The position numbers and the translations under genes were made by a program. 34,287 bases of DNA from assembly GCA_011772965.1 (NCBI GenBank), contig WVYN01000061.1, positions 1-34,287 on the forward strand, written 5' to 3'. Below the pieces are notes generated by a model. It was not told where the DNA came from. It was given only the letters and a program-made list of their open reading frames with translations, and made no database searches. Positions 7,334 through 15,989 of the stretch are shown piece after piece (the first letter of the stretch is position 1; the number at the start of each line of letters is the position of its first letter). This DNA comes from Gammaproteobacteria bacterium (lineage in GTDB: Bacteria; Pseudomonadota; Gammaproteobacteria; Eutrophobiales; Eutrophobiaceae).

Positions 7334-8495
7334 TGACGAAGTGTCTGTCGAGAGTAAAGAAGGACTGACAACCATCTTCTGTAATGTAAATGGTATCGGA
7401 GATGCCTGCCGTCTTGTTGCCATCGACCCCCCACATCCAGGGAATGAGATGGATAGTCATACCGGTCTTCAATATGGCTGCATCACCCTGTTTCAGACTG
7501 AGCATGTAACCTTCGTCCCAGCTCGGGGCAAAGGCAATGCCGATGGAATAACCGGCGCGGGTGATGAGGTAGGCTCCGGTATCGTTTTCATTGATCATGT
7601 TCCGGGCAAGGTTATCGACATCAGACACGGTAACGCCTGGTTTGATAAAGGTATGAAGTTCATCCAGGGTGTCCAGCATGATCTGTTCGGCCTCACGCAT
7701 GGAGGCATTGGGTTTACCCACACAAATGGTACGCATCATTGCGGTATGATAGCGCCGAAAACAGCCGCCGACCTCGATGAACACATGATCACCGTCCAGG
7801 ATTTCACGACCTTCCCAGGTTGCGTGTCCTATCATGGACCGTGGGCCTGATGTCACATAAGGCATTACAGCCGGATATTCCCCGCCAGCACGAAACATGG
7901 CGTCGCTAATGGCAGCAGCGACGTCGTTTTCAGTAACCCCTGCTTCTATTGAATCAATTCCTGCACGCACACCAGCTTCAGTGGCGGTTGCTGCTTTCTT
8001 CATTACATCAATTTCGAGTTCCGATTTGCAGATACGGCCTTCCTCGACAATACCGAAACAGTCAATCAGGTTATGGTGATCCAGAGCCGTGCGGATACGG
8101 TCCTGTTGGTAGGCTGGAAAGAAATAGCTGTTACGTTCGTAACCAATACGCTTGTTATCCAGTCCGCATTTCTTCAGGCTGGTATAAAGTGTTTGTATTG
8201 CATCACCGGTGTCCGGGTAATATTCAATTTCCTCGACCCAGCTGCGGGCGTAGACATTGGAGGACTCTATCTGACGCATGATCATAAAGGGATCACCTAC
8301 GAGCGGTACGACCACACACTGGAAATAACTGTACCCGGTAGTCTGATATTCAGTTAGGTAAAACAGGTTTTCCGGATCGGAAATGATGACAGCATCCAGT
8401 AATCGTTCCTCCATGCGTTTTCGCAATTCGGATAATCGCCGAGCATGCTCTACCATGGGGAAGGTCATGTCATCGCGTTGCCTCATTACTTGCAT
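7326..8495 (-). CDS. Creatinase/ectoine-hydrolase (DoeA)-like M24-fold protein without metal ligands
   Basis: A 389-residue pita-bread (M24) protein with the N-terminal creatinase domain (ISDPENLFYLTEY) and the C-terminal catalytic domain from about residue 155. All five metal ligands of true M24 aminopeptidases appear replaced: Glu241 and His250 stand where Asp is expected (EVGGCFRRYHTAMMRT), Tyr316 in place of His (AGYSIG), His349 in place of Glu (GMTIHLIPW) and Ser in place of the last Glu (GISDT). The GC-RYH and GYSIG patterns match the metal-free creatinase/DoeA branch, whose members hydrolyse creatine or ectoine. It overlaps the upstream aminotransferase by ten bases, so the pair is co-translated. 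The start is ambiguous among the ATGs at residues 1, 4 and 10. Confidence 0.75.
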   Translation of the reverse strand: MQVMRQRDDMTFPMVEHARRLSELRKRMEERLLDAVIISDPENLFYLTEYQTTGYSYFQCVVVPLVGDPFMIMRQIESSNVYARSWVEEIEYYPDTGDAIQTLYTSLKKCGLDNKRIGYERNSYFFPAYQQDRIRTALDHHNLIDCFGIVEEGRICKSELEIDVMKKAATATEAGVRAGIDSIEAGVTENDVAAAISDAMFRAGGEYPAVMPYVTSGPRSMIGHATWEGREILDGDHVFIEVGGCFRRYHTAMMRTICVGKPNASMREAEQIMLDTLDELHTFIKPGVTVSDVDNLARNMINENDTGAYLITRAGYSIGIAFAPSWDEGYMLSLKQGDAAILKTGMTIHLIPWMWGVDGNKTAGISDTIYITEDGCQSFFTLDRHFVIK

Positions 8496-9772
8496 AGCTC
8501 GTCTAGAGCTGACACGAATATTCTCAGACCTTCTTCCAATACCTTATCTTCAATGGTTAATGGTGGAATGAGTTTGAGTATGCGACCCTCCGGACCACAA
8601 CTTGCCACGATCAGTTTGTTTTCAAAACAGGTTTTGACGATCGCAGCAGCCAGTTTGCCATTACCCACACATAAGCCATGAATCATACCGCGGCCACGAT
8701 GTTTCATGGGAGGTTTGCCAGGGCACTTGCATTTATCCACTGTACAAAAACTTCCTGAATAATTTTTAACAATTTTTGCAAGACTGTCTTCAATTATCTT
8801 GCCTTTCCTAGTGACTTCATTAAGGAACTTGTCATTTTCGAAATAGCGGAGTGCTTCCGTACCGGCAACAAACGACAGGTTTTGACCGCGGAATGTCCCG
8901 GTGTGTTCACCGGGATTCCAGGCATCATGTTCCGGTTTGATTAACATCATAGCCATAGGAGTCCCGTAACCACCAATGCCTTTTGCCATGCAAATCAGAT
9001 CCGGATCAAGATCCAAACCTTCAAAACTGAAATAGCGTCCTGTTCGACCACAACCAACCTGGATATCATCTATGACTAACAGACTGCCGAATTCCCTGGT
9101 TAATGACTGCAAGGCCTGGAGCCATTCCTTGCTGGCCAGGTTAACACCACCTTCTGCCTGTATGGTTTCAACCAGGAAAGCAGCGGGGGGCGTCATGCCA
9201 CTGGAAGGATCATCATAGAGTGTCCTTAACTGGTCGAGTGACTCGGTGCCGTTGTTGGCATAGCCCTCGAAAGCTACCCGTGTTACATGTTCCAGTGGAA
9301 CGCCAGCCGCGTTGCGAAATAACTGGTTGCCTGTGCAGGCAAGTGAACCCAGGGTCATGCCATGAAAGCCGTCAGTGAATGCGACTACCTGGCGACGGCC
9401 GGTAATTTTACGCGCCAGTTTCAGGGCTGCTTCGATAACGTTTGTGCCCGTGGGCCCGGTAAACTGCATCTTGTAATCCATCTTGCGTGGCTTCAGGATG
9501 ATGGATTCAAAAGATTCCATGAAGATTTTCTTTGCCGTGGTGCACATGTCCAGGCTGTGTGTGACCCTGTCTTCAGAGAGATAGTCAATCAGGGCACGTT
9601 TCATTTGCTCGTTGTTGTGGCCGAAATTCAGAACGCCTGCACCAGCGAAGAAATCAATGTAACAATTGCCAGCCTCATCAAACTGGTGGGCGTTCTTGGC
9701 TTTGTCAAAAATGACAGGGAAGACCCGGGAATAGGCACGCACGTTTGATTCGAGACGCTCGAAAAGCTCCAT
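8486..9772 (-). CDS. EctB/DoeD-like diaminobutyrate-type aminotransferase
   Basis: A 428-residue class-III PLP aminotransferase closely resembling diaminobutyrate-2-oxoglutarate transaminase (EctB): LESNVRAYSRVFP at the start, AGAGVLNFGHNN, GPTGTNVIEAALKLAR, DDIQVGCGRTG and the PLP lysine at Lys264 (MAKGIGGYG). It would move an amino group between a diamino acid such as 2,4-diaminobutyrate and an oxo-acid. EctA and EctC are absent while a DoeA-like hydrolase follows in overlap, so a catabolic (DoeD-like) role is more likely than ectoine synthesis. Relative to EctB there is an extra loop around residues 340-356 with three cysteines (343, 348, 350). A GGAGG five bases before the ATG supports the start. 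Confidence 0.82.
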   Translation of the reverse strand: MELFERLESNVRAYSRVFPVIFDKAKNAHQFDEAGNCYIDFFAGAGVLNFGHNNEQMKRALIDYLSEDRVTHSLDMCTTAKKIFMESFESIILKPRKMDYKMQFTGPTGTNVIEAALKLARKITGRRQVVAFTDGFHGMTLGSLACTGNQLFRNAAGVPLEHVTRVAFEGYANNGTESLDQLRTLYDDPSSGMTPPAAFLVETIQAEGGVNLASKEWLQALQSLTREFGSLLVIDDIQVGCGRTGRYFSFEGLDLDPDLICMAKGIGGYGTPMAMMLIKPEHDAWNPGEHTGTFRGQNLSFVAGTEALRYFENDKFLNEVTRKGKIIEDSLAKIVKNYSGSFCTVDKCKCPGKPPMKHRGRGMIHGLCVGNGKLAAAIVKTCFENKLIVASCGPEGRILKLIPPLTIEDKVLEEGLRIFVSALDELCK

Positions 9773-9860
9773 GTTTTCCTCCGCAAGAGATTGATTTGAT
9801 TATTCAAATGAATTATCACAACATACCTATCCGGTACTTGCAAACCATAAAGAGGGGTTT

Positions 9861-10694
9861 TCAGGCAAACTTTTTGGGCTGCAGGGACTCGACCTGAAAA
9901 ATAGTTTCATCCTCCAGACGCATCGCAGTTAACTTACCACCCCAGGTACAACCTGTATCGAGAGGATAAACATTGTGGATCCTGAAATCGCTGATATTAC
10001 CGAGAAAGATGGTTGACCAGTGACCAAAAATGATTTTTTCACCTGCTGTTTTTCTTGTCTCTATCATGAACCAAGGCAGGCAAGGTTCGGGTTGTGTGCC
10101 TGGCGGACCAGCTTCACCCAGACAGAAGTTACCGTCCTGATCACAATATCGGAGCCGTGTCAGTGCATTGGTAATAAATCGCAGTCGCTTATTTCCCGAG
10201 AGTGCTTCTGACCAGCGTCGTGGTTCATTGCCATACATGGAATGCAAGTAATCACAAATATGTTCGCTCACCAGGGCACGTTCAATTTCTTCAGCCATTT
10301 GCTCAGTCTGGGCGATGTCCCACTGCGGCGGCAGGCCGGCATGGATCAAGGCAAATCCCTGGTCCTGGTGAAACAAGGGTAATGTTCTCAGCCAGTCCAG
10401 AAGTTGCTTGCTGTCCGGAGCGCTTAAGACTGTCTCAAGAGTATCTTTTTTACGCAGTGAGGTATTGTTAAATGCGACAGCCAGAAGGTGCAGATCATGG
10501 TTGCCCAGCACCGAAACAGCAGAATCGCCCAGTTGCTTAACGAATCGCAGGACTTCGAGTGATTTTGGTCCACGATTAACGAGATCACCGGTAAACCAGA
10601 GTTGATCATTTTGTGGATTGAAATTGATTTTATTAAGGAGTTGCAAGAGCTCATCGTAGCAACCTTGTACATCACCAATCGCGTATGTGCTCAT
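9861..10694 (-). CDS. apaH: Symmetrical bis(5'-nucleosyl)-tetraphosphatase ApaH
   Basis: A 277-residue metallophosphoesterase that splits Ap4A into two ADP. The phosphatase motifs are intact: GDVQGC near residue 7, GDLVNRG near 37 and GNHDLH near 66, with a C-terminal HWS motif. Chosen start is the ATG at 10694, which gives the family N-terminus MSTYAIGDVQG; a longer frame beginning at 10787 would overlap apaG. It is downstream of apaG on the same strand (40 bases apart), the classical apaGH pair, but the rest of the usual operon (rsmA, pdxA, surA, lptD) lies about 11 kb upstream. Confidence 0.95.
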   Translation of the reverse strand: MSTYAIGDVQGCYDELLQLLNKINFNPQNDQLWFTGDLVNRGPKSLEVLRFVKQLGDSAVSVLGNHDLHLLAVAFNNTSLRKKDTLETVLSAPDSKQLLDWLRTLPLFHQDQGFALIHAGLPPQWDIAQTEQMAEEIERALVSEHICDYLHSMYGNEPRRWSEALSGNKRLRFITNALTRLRYCDQDGNFCLGEAGPPGTQPEPCLPWFMIETRKTAGEKIIFGHWSTIFLGNISDFRIHNVYPLDTGCTWGGKLTAMRLEDETIFQVESLQPKKFA

Positions 10695-10734
10695 AATAAA
10701 ACCAGGATCATGTACTGCGTGGCGCAGTTTGTTT

Positions 10735-11118
10735 CTAGTGAAGAATATTGGGTGTAGAGAGATTAAAAACAGGAATCGAGGTATCAAATTCTACGCCGTC
10801 CTCAGCCACCATCTGGTATTCACCTTCCATGCAACCTACAGGGGTTTCAAGCATTGCTGCACTGGTATAGCGAAATGTCTCACCCGGTGTCAGGTAGGGT
10901 TGTTCACCTACCACACCTTCTCCCCTTACTTCCTGGACCTTGTTGTTGGCATCGGTTATCACCCAGTGCCTGCTCATAAGTTGTGCCGGCACCGAGCCCT
11001 GATTGGTTATAGTAATGGTATAAGCAAAGACGTAACGATTATCTTCAGGACTCGACTGGTCCTGGACATAAGTGGTTTCGACATCTATTGCAAACTTGTA
11101 GCGGTCCATGTTTTCCAT
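10735..11118 (-). CDS. apaG: ApaG domain protein
   Basis: A 127-residue protein with the all-beta ApaG fold: SSPEDNRYVFAYTITITNQG, LMSRHWVITDANN, VRGEGVVGEQPYLTPGE and the MEGEYQM segment are diagnostic. The family is linked genetically to cobalt and magnesium resistance in enterobacteria but its biochemical job is unsettled. A second in-frame ATG three codons in would also be acceptable as start. It lies immediately upstream of apaH and downstream of comM, all on the minus strand. Confidence 0.94.
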   Translation of the reverse strand: MENMDRYKFAIDVETTYVQDQSSPEDNRYVFAYTITITNQGSVPAQLMSRHWVITDANNKVQEVRGEGVVGEQPYLTPGETFRYTSAAMLETPVGCMEGEYQMVAEDGVEFDTSIPVFNLSTPNILH

Positions 11119-11171
11119 ATTTTTATTTCACATGAATATTGTATCCCAGGCAAGCCTGATAACATCTACTG

Positions 11172-12680
11172 TTAACTGATTTCACGATCCAGTCGACGAT
11201 AACCAGCAGCTTCTGCCAGGTGTTGAACCCTAATTTTGTCTTCACTCTGTAAATCTGAAATCGTCCGGGCCACCTTGATAATTCGATGCATGGCACGTGC
11301 AGAAAGTTGCAATTGCCTCATGACCTCTTCTAGGAAATTCCGGCACCCTTTATCCAGGACACAAAATCGTTCCACTTCCCTGTTATTCAGGGACTGGTTG
11401 CTTTTACCATTGCGCGCCAGCTGACGGTCCCATGCCGCTAACACACGTTGTCGGACATCATGACTGCTTTCGGATTCTGATTTGCTTGCCTGCAGGATCT
11501 CCCGGGTGATATTCGGGACCTCGATGTGGATATCGATCCGATCCAGTAATGGCCCGGAAACACGTTGCCGGTAACGTCTGACCCGGTCTTCCGAACAATG
11601 GCAGCGGCCGGAAGCATCCCCGAGATAACCGCAGGGGCAAGGGTTCATGGCAGCCACCAGTTGAAAACTCGCAGGAAATTCTGCCTGCTGAACCGCACGG
11701 GAAATGTTAATACGCCCGGATTCCAGGGGTTCACGCAAGACTTCAAGGACTCGCCGGTCAAACTCGGGCAACTCATCCAGAAACAGGACACCGTGGTGGG
11801 CCAGTGATATCTCTCCCGGCCGGGGTTGACTACCGCCGCCGACCAGGGCCACAGCGGATGCAGTGTGGTGTGGGTGGCGAAATGGGCGGATTCGCCAGAG
11901 TTCTTTCCGGAAACCCTGACTACTGATGGATGCCAGTGCTGCTGATTCCAGTGCCTCTTCCTCGCTCATCGGTGGCAGTATTCCCGGCAGGCGTTCTGCA
12001 AGCATGGTTTTGCCCGTGCCCGGCGGTCCGAGCATCAGGAGGTTGTGGCGTCCGGCCGCAGCAATTTCCAGTGCTCGCCGCGCGTGCGCCTGACCGTGGA
12101 CATCGGCCAGGTCTTTTTCATAGCGGGGTTGGCAATCTGTTCGGGTGGGTAACGTATACTCAATTGCTGTTTTTCCACTCAGGTGGGCACATATCTGCAA
12201 CAGGTGGTCAGCGGGCAATAGCCGGGCAGCGCCAACCAAGCTGGCCTCTGCTGAATTTTCCCCGGGTAAAACCAGTTCCCGTCCCGCTGCGCGTGTCGCC
12301 CGTGCCACGGGAATCAGGCCTCGCACTGGACGTAACTTACCAGTCAGTGCGAGTTCACCTATGAATTCGAAATGCTTCAATGAATTACTTGGCAATTGTC
12401 CCGATGCGGCCAGTATGCCGATGGCGATGGCCAAATCAAAACGGCCACCATCCTTGGGCAAGTCCGCCGGGGCCAGGTTAATGGTGATTCGTCGCAACGG
12501 AAACTCGAACTGGTTATTCATGATCGCGCTGCGGACGCGGTCCTTGCTTTCCCTGACGGCCATCTCAGGTAACCCGACGATGGAAAGACTGGGCAAGCCG
12601 CGACTGAGATGGACTTCGACTGTAACGAGTGGGGCTTGAATGCCGATCTGGGCCCGGCTGTAAACTATGGCGATACTCAT
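11172..12680 (-). CDS. comM: YifB/ComM family Mg-chelatase-like AAA ATPase
   Basis: A 502-residue protein with the N-terminal ChlI-like domain (VEVHLSRGLPSLSIVGLPE), the Walker A motif GPPGTGKT, Walker B LFLDELPEF, the AMNPCPCG stretch and the C-terminal winged domain. ComM is a hexameric branch-migration helicase that helps integrate incoming DNA during natural transformation. Length and motifs are complete. It is commonly a neighbour of ubiK, which lies just upstream on the same strand here. No other competence genes are in the window. Confidence 0.95.
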   Translation of the reverse strand: MSIAIVYSRAQIGIQAPLVTVEVHLSRGLPSLSIVGLPEMAVRESKDRVRSAIMNNQFEFPLRRITINLAPADLPKDGGRFDLAIAIGILAASGQLPSNSLKHFEFIGELALTGKLRPVRGLIPVARATRAAGRELVLPGENSAEASLVGAARLLPADHLLQICAHLSGKTAIEYTLPTRTDCQPRYEKDLADVHGQAHARRALEIAAAGRHNLLMLGPPGTGKTMLAERLPGILPPMSEEEALESAALASISSQGFRKELWRIRPFRHPHHTASAVALVGGGSQPRPGEISLAHHGVLFLDELPEFDRRVLEVLREPLESGRINISRAVQQAEFPASFQLVAAMNPCPCGYLGDASGRCHCSEDRVRRYRQRVSGPLLDRIDIHIEVPNITREILQASKSESESSHDVRQRVLAAWDRQLARNGKSNQSLNNREVERFCVLDKGCRNFLEEVMRQLQLSARAMHRIIKVARTISDLQSEDKIRVQHLAEAAGYRRLDREIS

Positions 12681-12775
12681 CTTCCCTGATTTCTCCCGGC
12701 CATCATGGCCTGCTGTTTATTGTTACGGTCCCGGTGGAGTAGTTTCCAATATTAATATTTGCAGTGTTTTACTAA

Positions 12776-12802
12776 CCGCCACACATTATATATAGCTGGC
12801 GG
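12776..12802 (-). terminator. Weak hairpin after ubiK
   Basis: CCGCCA (12776-12781) pairs with TGGCGG (12797-12802) across a 15-base AT-rich loop, six bases beyond the ubiK stop on the minus strand. No T-run follows, so it is at best a weak terminator or an RNA-stabilising hairpin. Confidence 0.3.
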
Positions 12803-12807
12803 ACTTA

Positions 12808-13059
12808 TTATCTTTTCAGCTGTTCCTCAAGGTCCGTTAATTTTTTTTCCAGGTTCTCCAGCTTTTCCCTGGTCCTTTGCAGGAGGGCAAGTTGGATATC
12901 GTATTCTTCCCGGGTCACCAGATCCATCCGGGCTAGGCCGGCACTGATAGCGGACTTCAGGTTTTTCTCGATGTCCTTCCTGGCGAGATCAAGATCTCGC
13001 GGCAGGCTCGAGATGACCCGATTGACCAGTTCATCCAGTTTTTCAGTATTGACTACCAT
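12808..13059 (-). CDS. ubiK: Ubiquinone biosynthesis accessory factor UbiK (BMFP domain)
   Basis: An 83-residue protein of the YqiC/BMFP family. It shows the expected N-terminal amphipathic helix (KLDELVNRVISSLPRDL), then RMDLVTREEYDIQ, and a C-terminal coiled coil (RTREKLENLEKKLTDLEEQ). UbiK binds UbiJ and supports aerobic ubiquinone synthesis in gammaproteobacteria. The frame can start nine codons earlier at 13086, but the ATG at 13059 gives the normal length. It is followed by comM on the same strand about 130 bases on. Confidence 0.9.
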   Translation of the reverse strand: MVVNTEKLDELVNRVISSLPRDLDLARKDIEKNLKSAISAGLARMDLVTREEYDIQLALLQRTREKLENLEKKLTDLEEQLKR

Positions 13060-13141
13060 AATCGTTTTACAGATCCCATATGGCATAAATGAGACAACAG
13101 TTTAACACTCATCATCTCGGTAGATGAATACTGATCCTTTT

Positions 13142-13157
13142 TGCACAAATATGGTGC
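13142..13157 (+). promoter_or_regulatory. NtrC-type enhancer site 1
   Basis: TGCACAAATATGGTGC matches the NtrC dyad (GCAC, seven bases, GTGC). It lies about 150 bases upstream of the predicted sigma-54 start site, a usual enhancer distance. Confidence 0.65.
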
Positions 13158-13172
13158 CAACCGGGTGAATAA

Positions 13173-13188
13173 TGCACTTTTAAAGTGC
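13173..13188 (+). promoter_or_regulatory. NtrC-type enhancer site 2
   Basis: TGCACTTTTAAAGTGC is a perfect dyad with the same GCAC-N7-GTGC spacing as site 1. It begins 31 bases downstream of it, about three helical turns, so both dimers would bind the same DNA face as NtrC oligomers do. Confidence 0.65.
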
Positions 13189-13272
13189 TGATTCATGCTT
13201 GACGTTTCCATTGAGTGTCTCAACTAAACCACAGGCGCTGCTTAAGCATATGATTACCAGCCTTTTTTTAAC

Positions 13273-13289
13273 CTGGCACGGAACGTGCA
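13273..13289 (+). promoter_or_regulatory. Sigma-54 promoter upstream of the porin/glnK/amt genes
   Basis: CTGGCACGGAACGTGCA carries the -24 GG (13275-13276) and -12 GC (13287-13288) separated by exactly ten bases, matching the RpoN consensus TGGCAC-N5-TTGC apart from TGC for TTGC. Transcription would start near 13300, leaving a leader of about 90 bases before the porin ATG at 13391. The two NtrC-type dyads upstream support it. Confidence 0.7.
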
Positions 13290-13390
13290 GACCATTTGGC
13301 ATAAGTAAATGGCCATTGACTGATGTGCTTTTTATTTAGTCATCACATTTTTTGTTTCTTTGATGCAAATATGCAAAAGGGGAAAATATA

Positions 13391-14128
13391 ATGTTGAAAA
13401 AGAGCTTTAAGAAAATCATACCTGCCTTGCTAGCGGCTTTGGTCATATCCACACCCGCTGTTCAGGCTGAATCACCACATGAGTTCAGTGCCAACGTGGC
13501 TACCACCACCGACTATCGCTTCCGTGGCATCAGCCAAAGCAATGAGGACTTTGCTATTCAGGGCGGCTTTGACTACGGTTATCTGCCCTATAACTTCTAT
13601 GCGGGTTTCTGGGCTTCCAGCATCGAGTTTGGCGGTGGAGCCTCTACTGAGACGAACTTCTACGGTGGTTTTACCGGTGAAGTCATGAACGGCATTGGTT
13701 GGGATGTAGGCGCGCTCTACTACTACTATCCAGATAATGACTTTGCCGTTGATCTTGATTACTACGAGATCTACGGTTCATTGAGTTATGACTTCGGCAT
13801 GGCTAGTGTCACCGGTGGTTTGGCCTACAGCCCGGACTACTTCGCGGAATCAGACACCTTCCTCTATTACTACGGTGACGTCTCTGTGCCATTGAATGTC
13901 TGGGGGCTCTCACTTAACGGCCATGTTGGTTACAACGATATTGATGACGAAGTTGCCTTCGGTACCCCGTCTTATACGGACTACAGTTTCGGAGTTTCGA
14001 AAGACATAGGCGCTTTTACATTTGACGTGAGTTATGTCGACACCGACCTGTCGGGGCCCGACTGTTTTGGCGGTCCTGATGATATCTGTGACAGCACAGT
14101 GATATTCACAGTATCCGCAGGATTCTAA
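13391..14128 (+). CDS. TorF-family putative porin (TIGR02001)
   Basis: A 245-residue outer-membrane beta-barrel protein. Residues 1-26 are a signal peptide (PALLAALVISTPAVQA), followed by the family motif TTDYRFRGISQSN and a series of Tyr-rich amphipathic strands, ending in the C-terminal Phe typical of barrels. The family is of unknown substrate. A purine-rich AAAAGGGG lies just before the ATG. It is the first gene after a sigma-54 promoter with NtrC-type sites and is followed 67 bases later by glnK and then an ammonium channel, so it is probably a nitrogen-responsive pore, perhaps for small nitrogen compounds (inference). Confidence 0.85.
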   Translation: MLKKSFKKIIPALLAALVISTPAVQAESPHEFSANVATTTDYRFRGISQSNEDFAIQGGFDYGYLPYNFYAGFWASSIEFGGGASTETNFYGGFTGEVMNGIGWDVGALYYYYPDNDFAVDLDYYEIYGSLSYDFGMASVTGGLAYSPDYFAESDTFLYYYGDVSVPLNVWGLSLNGHVGYNDIDDEVAFGTPSYTDYSFGVSKDIGAFTFDVSYVDTDLSGPDCFGGPDDICDSTVIFTVSAGF

Positions 14129-14150
14129 ATCGGAGTTTTACTTTTCATAA

Positions 14151-14534
<384 letters not shown>

Positions 14535-14583
14535 TTATGCGGTTATTTAATCAAAGACAAACTTAATTTACAGGAGTCTTGAG

Positions 14584-15858
14584 GTGGAAAATCAAATTTT
14601 CGAACTACAGTATGCAATTGACACTTTTTACTTTCTGGTAATGGGTGCTTTTGTAATGTGGATGGCCGCCGGCTTCTCGATGCTTGAAGCAGGGCTGATT
14701 CGTTCCAAAAACACAACCGTGATACTAACGAAAAACGTTGCGCTCTATTCCATCGCTTGCACAATGTACATGGTCTGCGGTTATGACATCATGTACGGCG
14801 GCGGCTGGTTCCTCTCCGGTGTAGAAACCGTGGCAAATCTCGATGTTGCCGGTGCGTTGGCAGCGTCTGCAGAAAATGGCTTCGACGGAGCTTCTGTTTA
14901 TGCCGGGGCCTCGGACTTTTTCTTCCAGGTCGTTTTCGTGGCAACCGCCATGTCGATCGTATCCGGTGCAGTGGCCGAGCGTATGAAGCTCTGGGCCTTC
15001 TTTATTTTTGCAATCGTCATGACCGGTTTCATCTATCCGATGGAAGGTGGCTGGACCTGGGGCAGCAATTCCGTATTCGGCTTATATGAACTGAAATACA
15101 GTGACTATGCCGGTTCCGGCATTGTTCACCTGGCAGGTGCATCAGCGGCTCTGGCCGGAGTTCTTCTGCTGGGCCCACGTAAAGGCAAGTACACCGCCGA
15201 TGGCAAATCCAGGGCTATACCCGGAGCCAACTTGCCGTTGGCTACCCTGGGTACGTTCATCCTCTGGATGGGCTGGTTCGGTTTCAACGGCGGCTCGACC
15301 CTGAAACTGGGTGGTATCGCTGTGGCTAACGAGGTGGCCTATGTGTTCCTGAATACCAACGCAGCTGCTGCCGGTGGTTTGATTGCCGCGCTGCTGACTG
15401 CCAAGTTACTGTTTGGCAGGGGTGACCTGACCATGGCGCTGAACGGTGCTCTGGCCGGTCTGGTTGCAATCACAGCAGAACCTGCCGACCCGACTGCCTT
15501 GCAGGCCACCCTGATTGGTGCCGCCGGCGGTGTGCTGGTGGTCTTCAGTATTCTGGCCATGGACAAGATGAAGATCGACGACCCCGTCGGTGCTATCTCT
15601 GTCCACGGTACAGTCGGTATCTGGGGTATCCTGGCGGTTCTCCTGACCGATGCTGATGCTACCCTCAGCGGTCAGCTGGTTGGTTTGTTAACCATCTTTG
15701 TCTGGGTATTTGTTGTCAGCCTGGTAACCTGGTTTATCCTAAAGATGGTCATGGGGATCCGGGTCAGCGAGGAAGAGGAATATGAAGGTGTCGATATCTC
15801 TGAATGTGGTGTCGAAGCTTATCCCGAGTTTACCGCTGCCAGATCACCCAACGTATAG
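14584..15858 (+). CDS. amt: Ammonium transporter (Amt), copy 1, non-AmtB-type
   Basis: A 424-residue Amt/MEP/Rh channel with about eleven helices. The twin histidines of the pore are visible in SGIVHLAGA and ISVHGTVG, and the conserved Asp sits in SDYAG. Compared with copy 2 it lacks a cleavable leader, opens directly with LQYAIDTFYFLVMGAFVMWMAAGFSMLEAGL and has a different loop structure, so it belongs to another Amt subfamily rather than being a recent duplicate. Translation starts at a GTG (14584) preceded by CAGGAG. The terminator at 15884 closes the unit. Confidence 0.93.
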   Translation: MENQIFELQYAIDTFYFLVMGAFVMWMAAGFSMLEAGLIRSKNTTVILTKNVALYSIACTMYMVCGYDIMYGGGWFLSGVETVANLDVAGALAASAENGFDGASVYAGASDFFFQVVFVATAMSIVSGAVAERMKLWAFFIFAIVMTGFIYPMEGGWTWGSNSVFGLYELKYSDYAGSGIVHLAGASAALAGVLLLGPRKGKYTADGKSRAIPGANLPLATLGTFILWMGWFGFNGGSTLKLGGIAVANEVAYVFLNTNAAAAGGLIAALLTAKLLFGRGDLTMALNGALAGLVAITAEPADPTALQATLIGAAGGVLVVFSILAMDKMKIDDPVGAISVHGTVGIWGILAVLLTDADATLSGQLVGLLTIFVWVFVVSLVTWFILKMVMGIRVSEEEEYEGVDISECGVEAYPEFTAARSPNV

Positions 15859-15883
15859 ACAGTAAAAGTCATTAACAACAAAA

Positions 15884-15909
15884 ACGGGCGCTGCGGCGCC
15901 CGTTTTTTT
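15884..15909 (+). terminator. Rho-independent terminator after amt1
   Basis: ACGGGCGC (15884-15891), loop TGCG, GCGCCCGT (15896-15903), followed by an uninterrupted T-run. A textbook intrinsic terminator separating the two glnK-amt units. Confidence 0.9.
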
Positions 15910-15989
15910 ATGTGTCTAGCAAAACAACTTCGTTGTGAGGAGATTGACCACGTGCACCTGCCCGAAATAATTGCTATTCTTCTTTTTCC

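Noticed and set aside
8486-9772. Ectoine biosynthesis gene ectB
   Set aside because: The resemblance is strong, but ectA and ectC are missing and a DoeA-like hydrolase overlaps it, so a catabolic role is preferred.
12145-12639. A 164-codon plus-strand frame
   Set aside because: Shadow of comM; composition is arginine/serine/proline-rich as expected from a reversed GC-rich gene.
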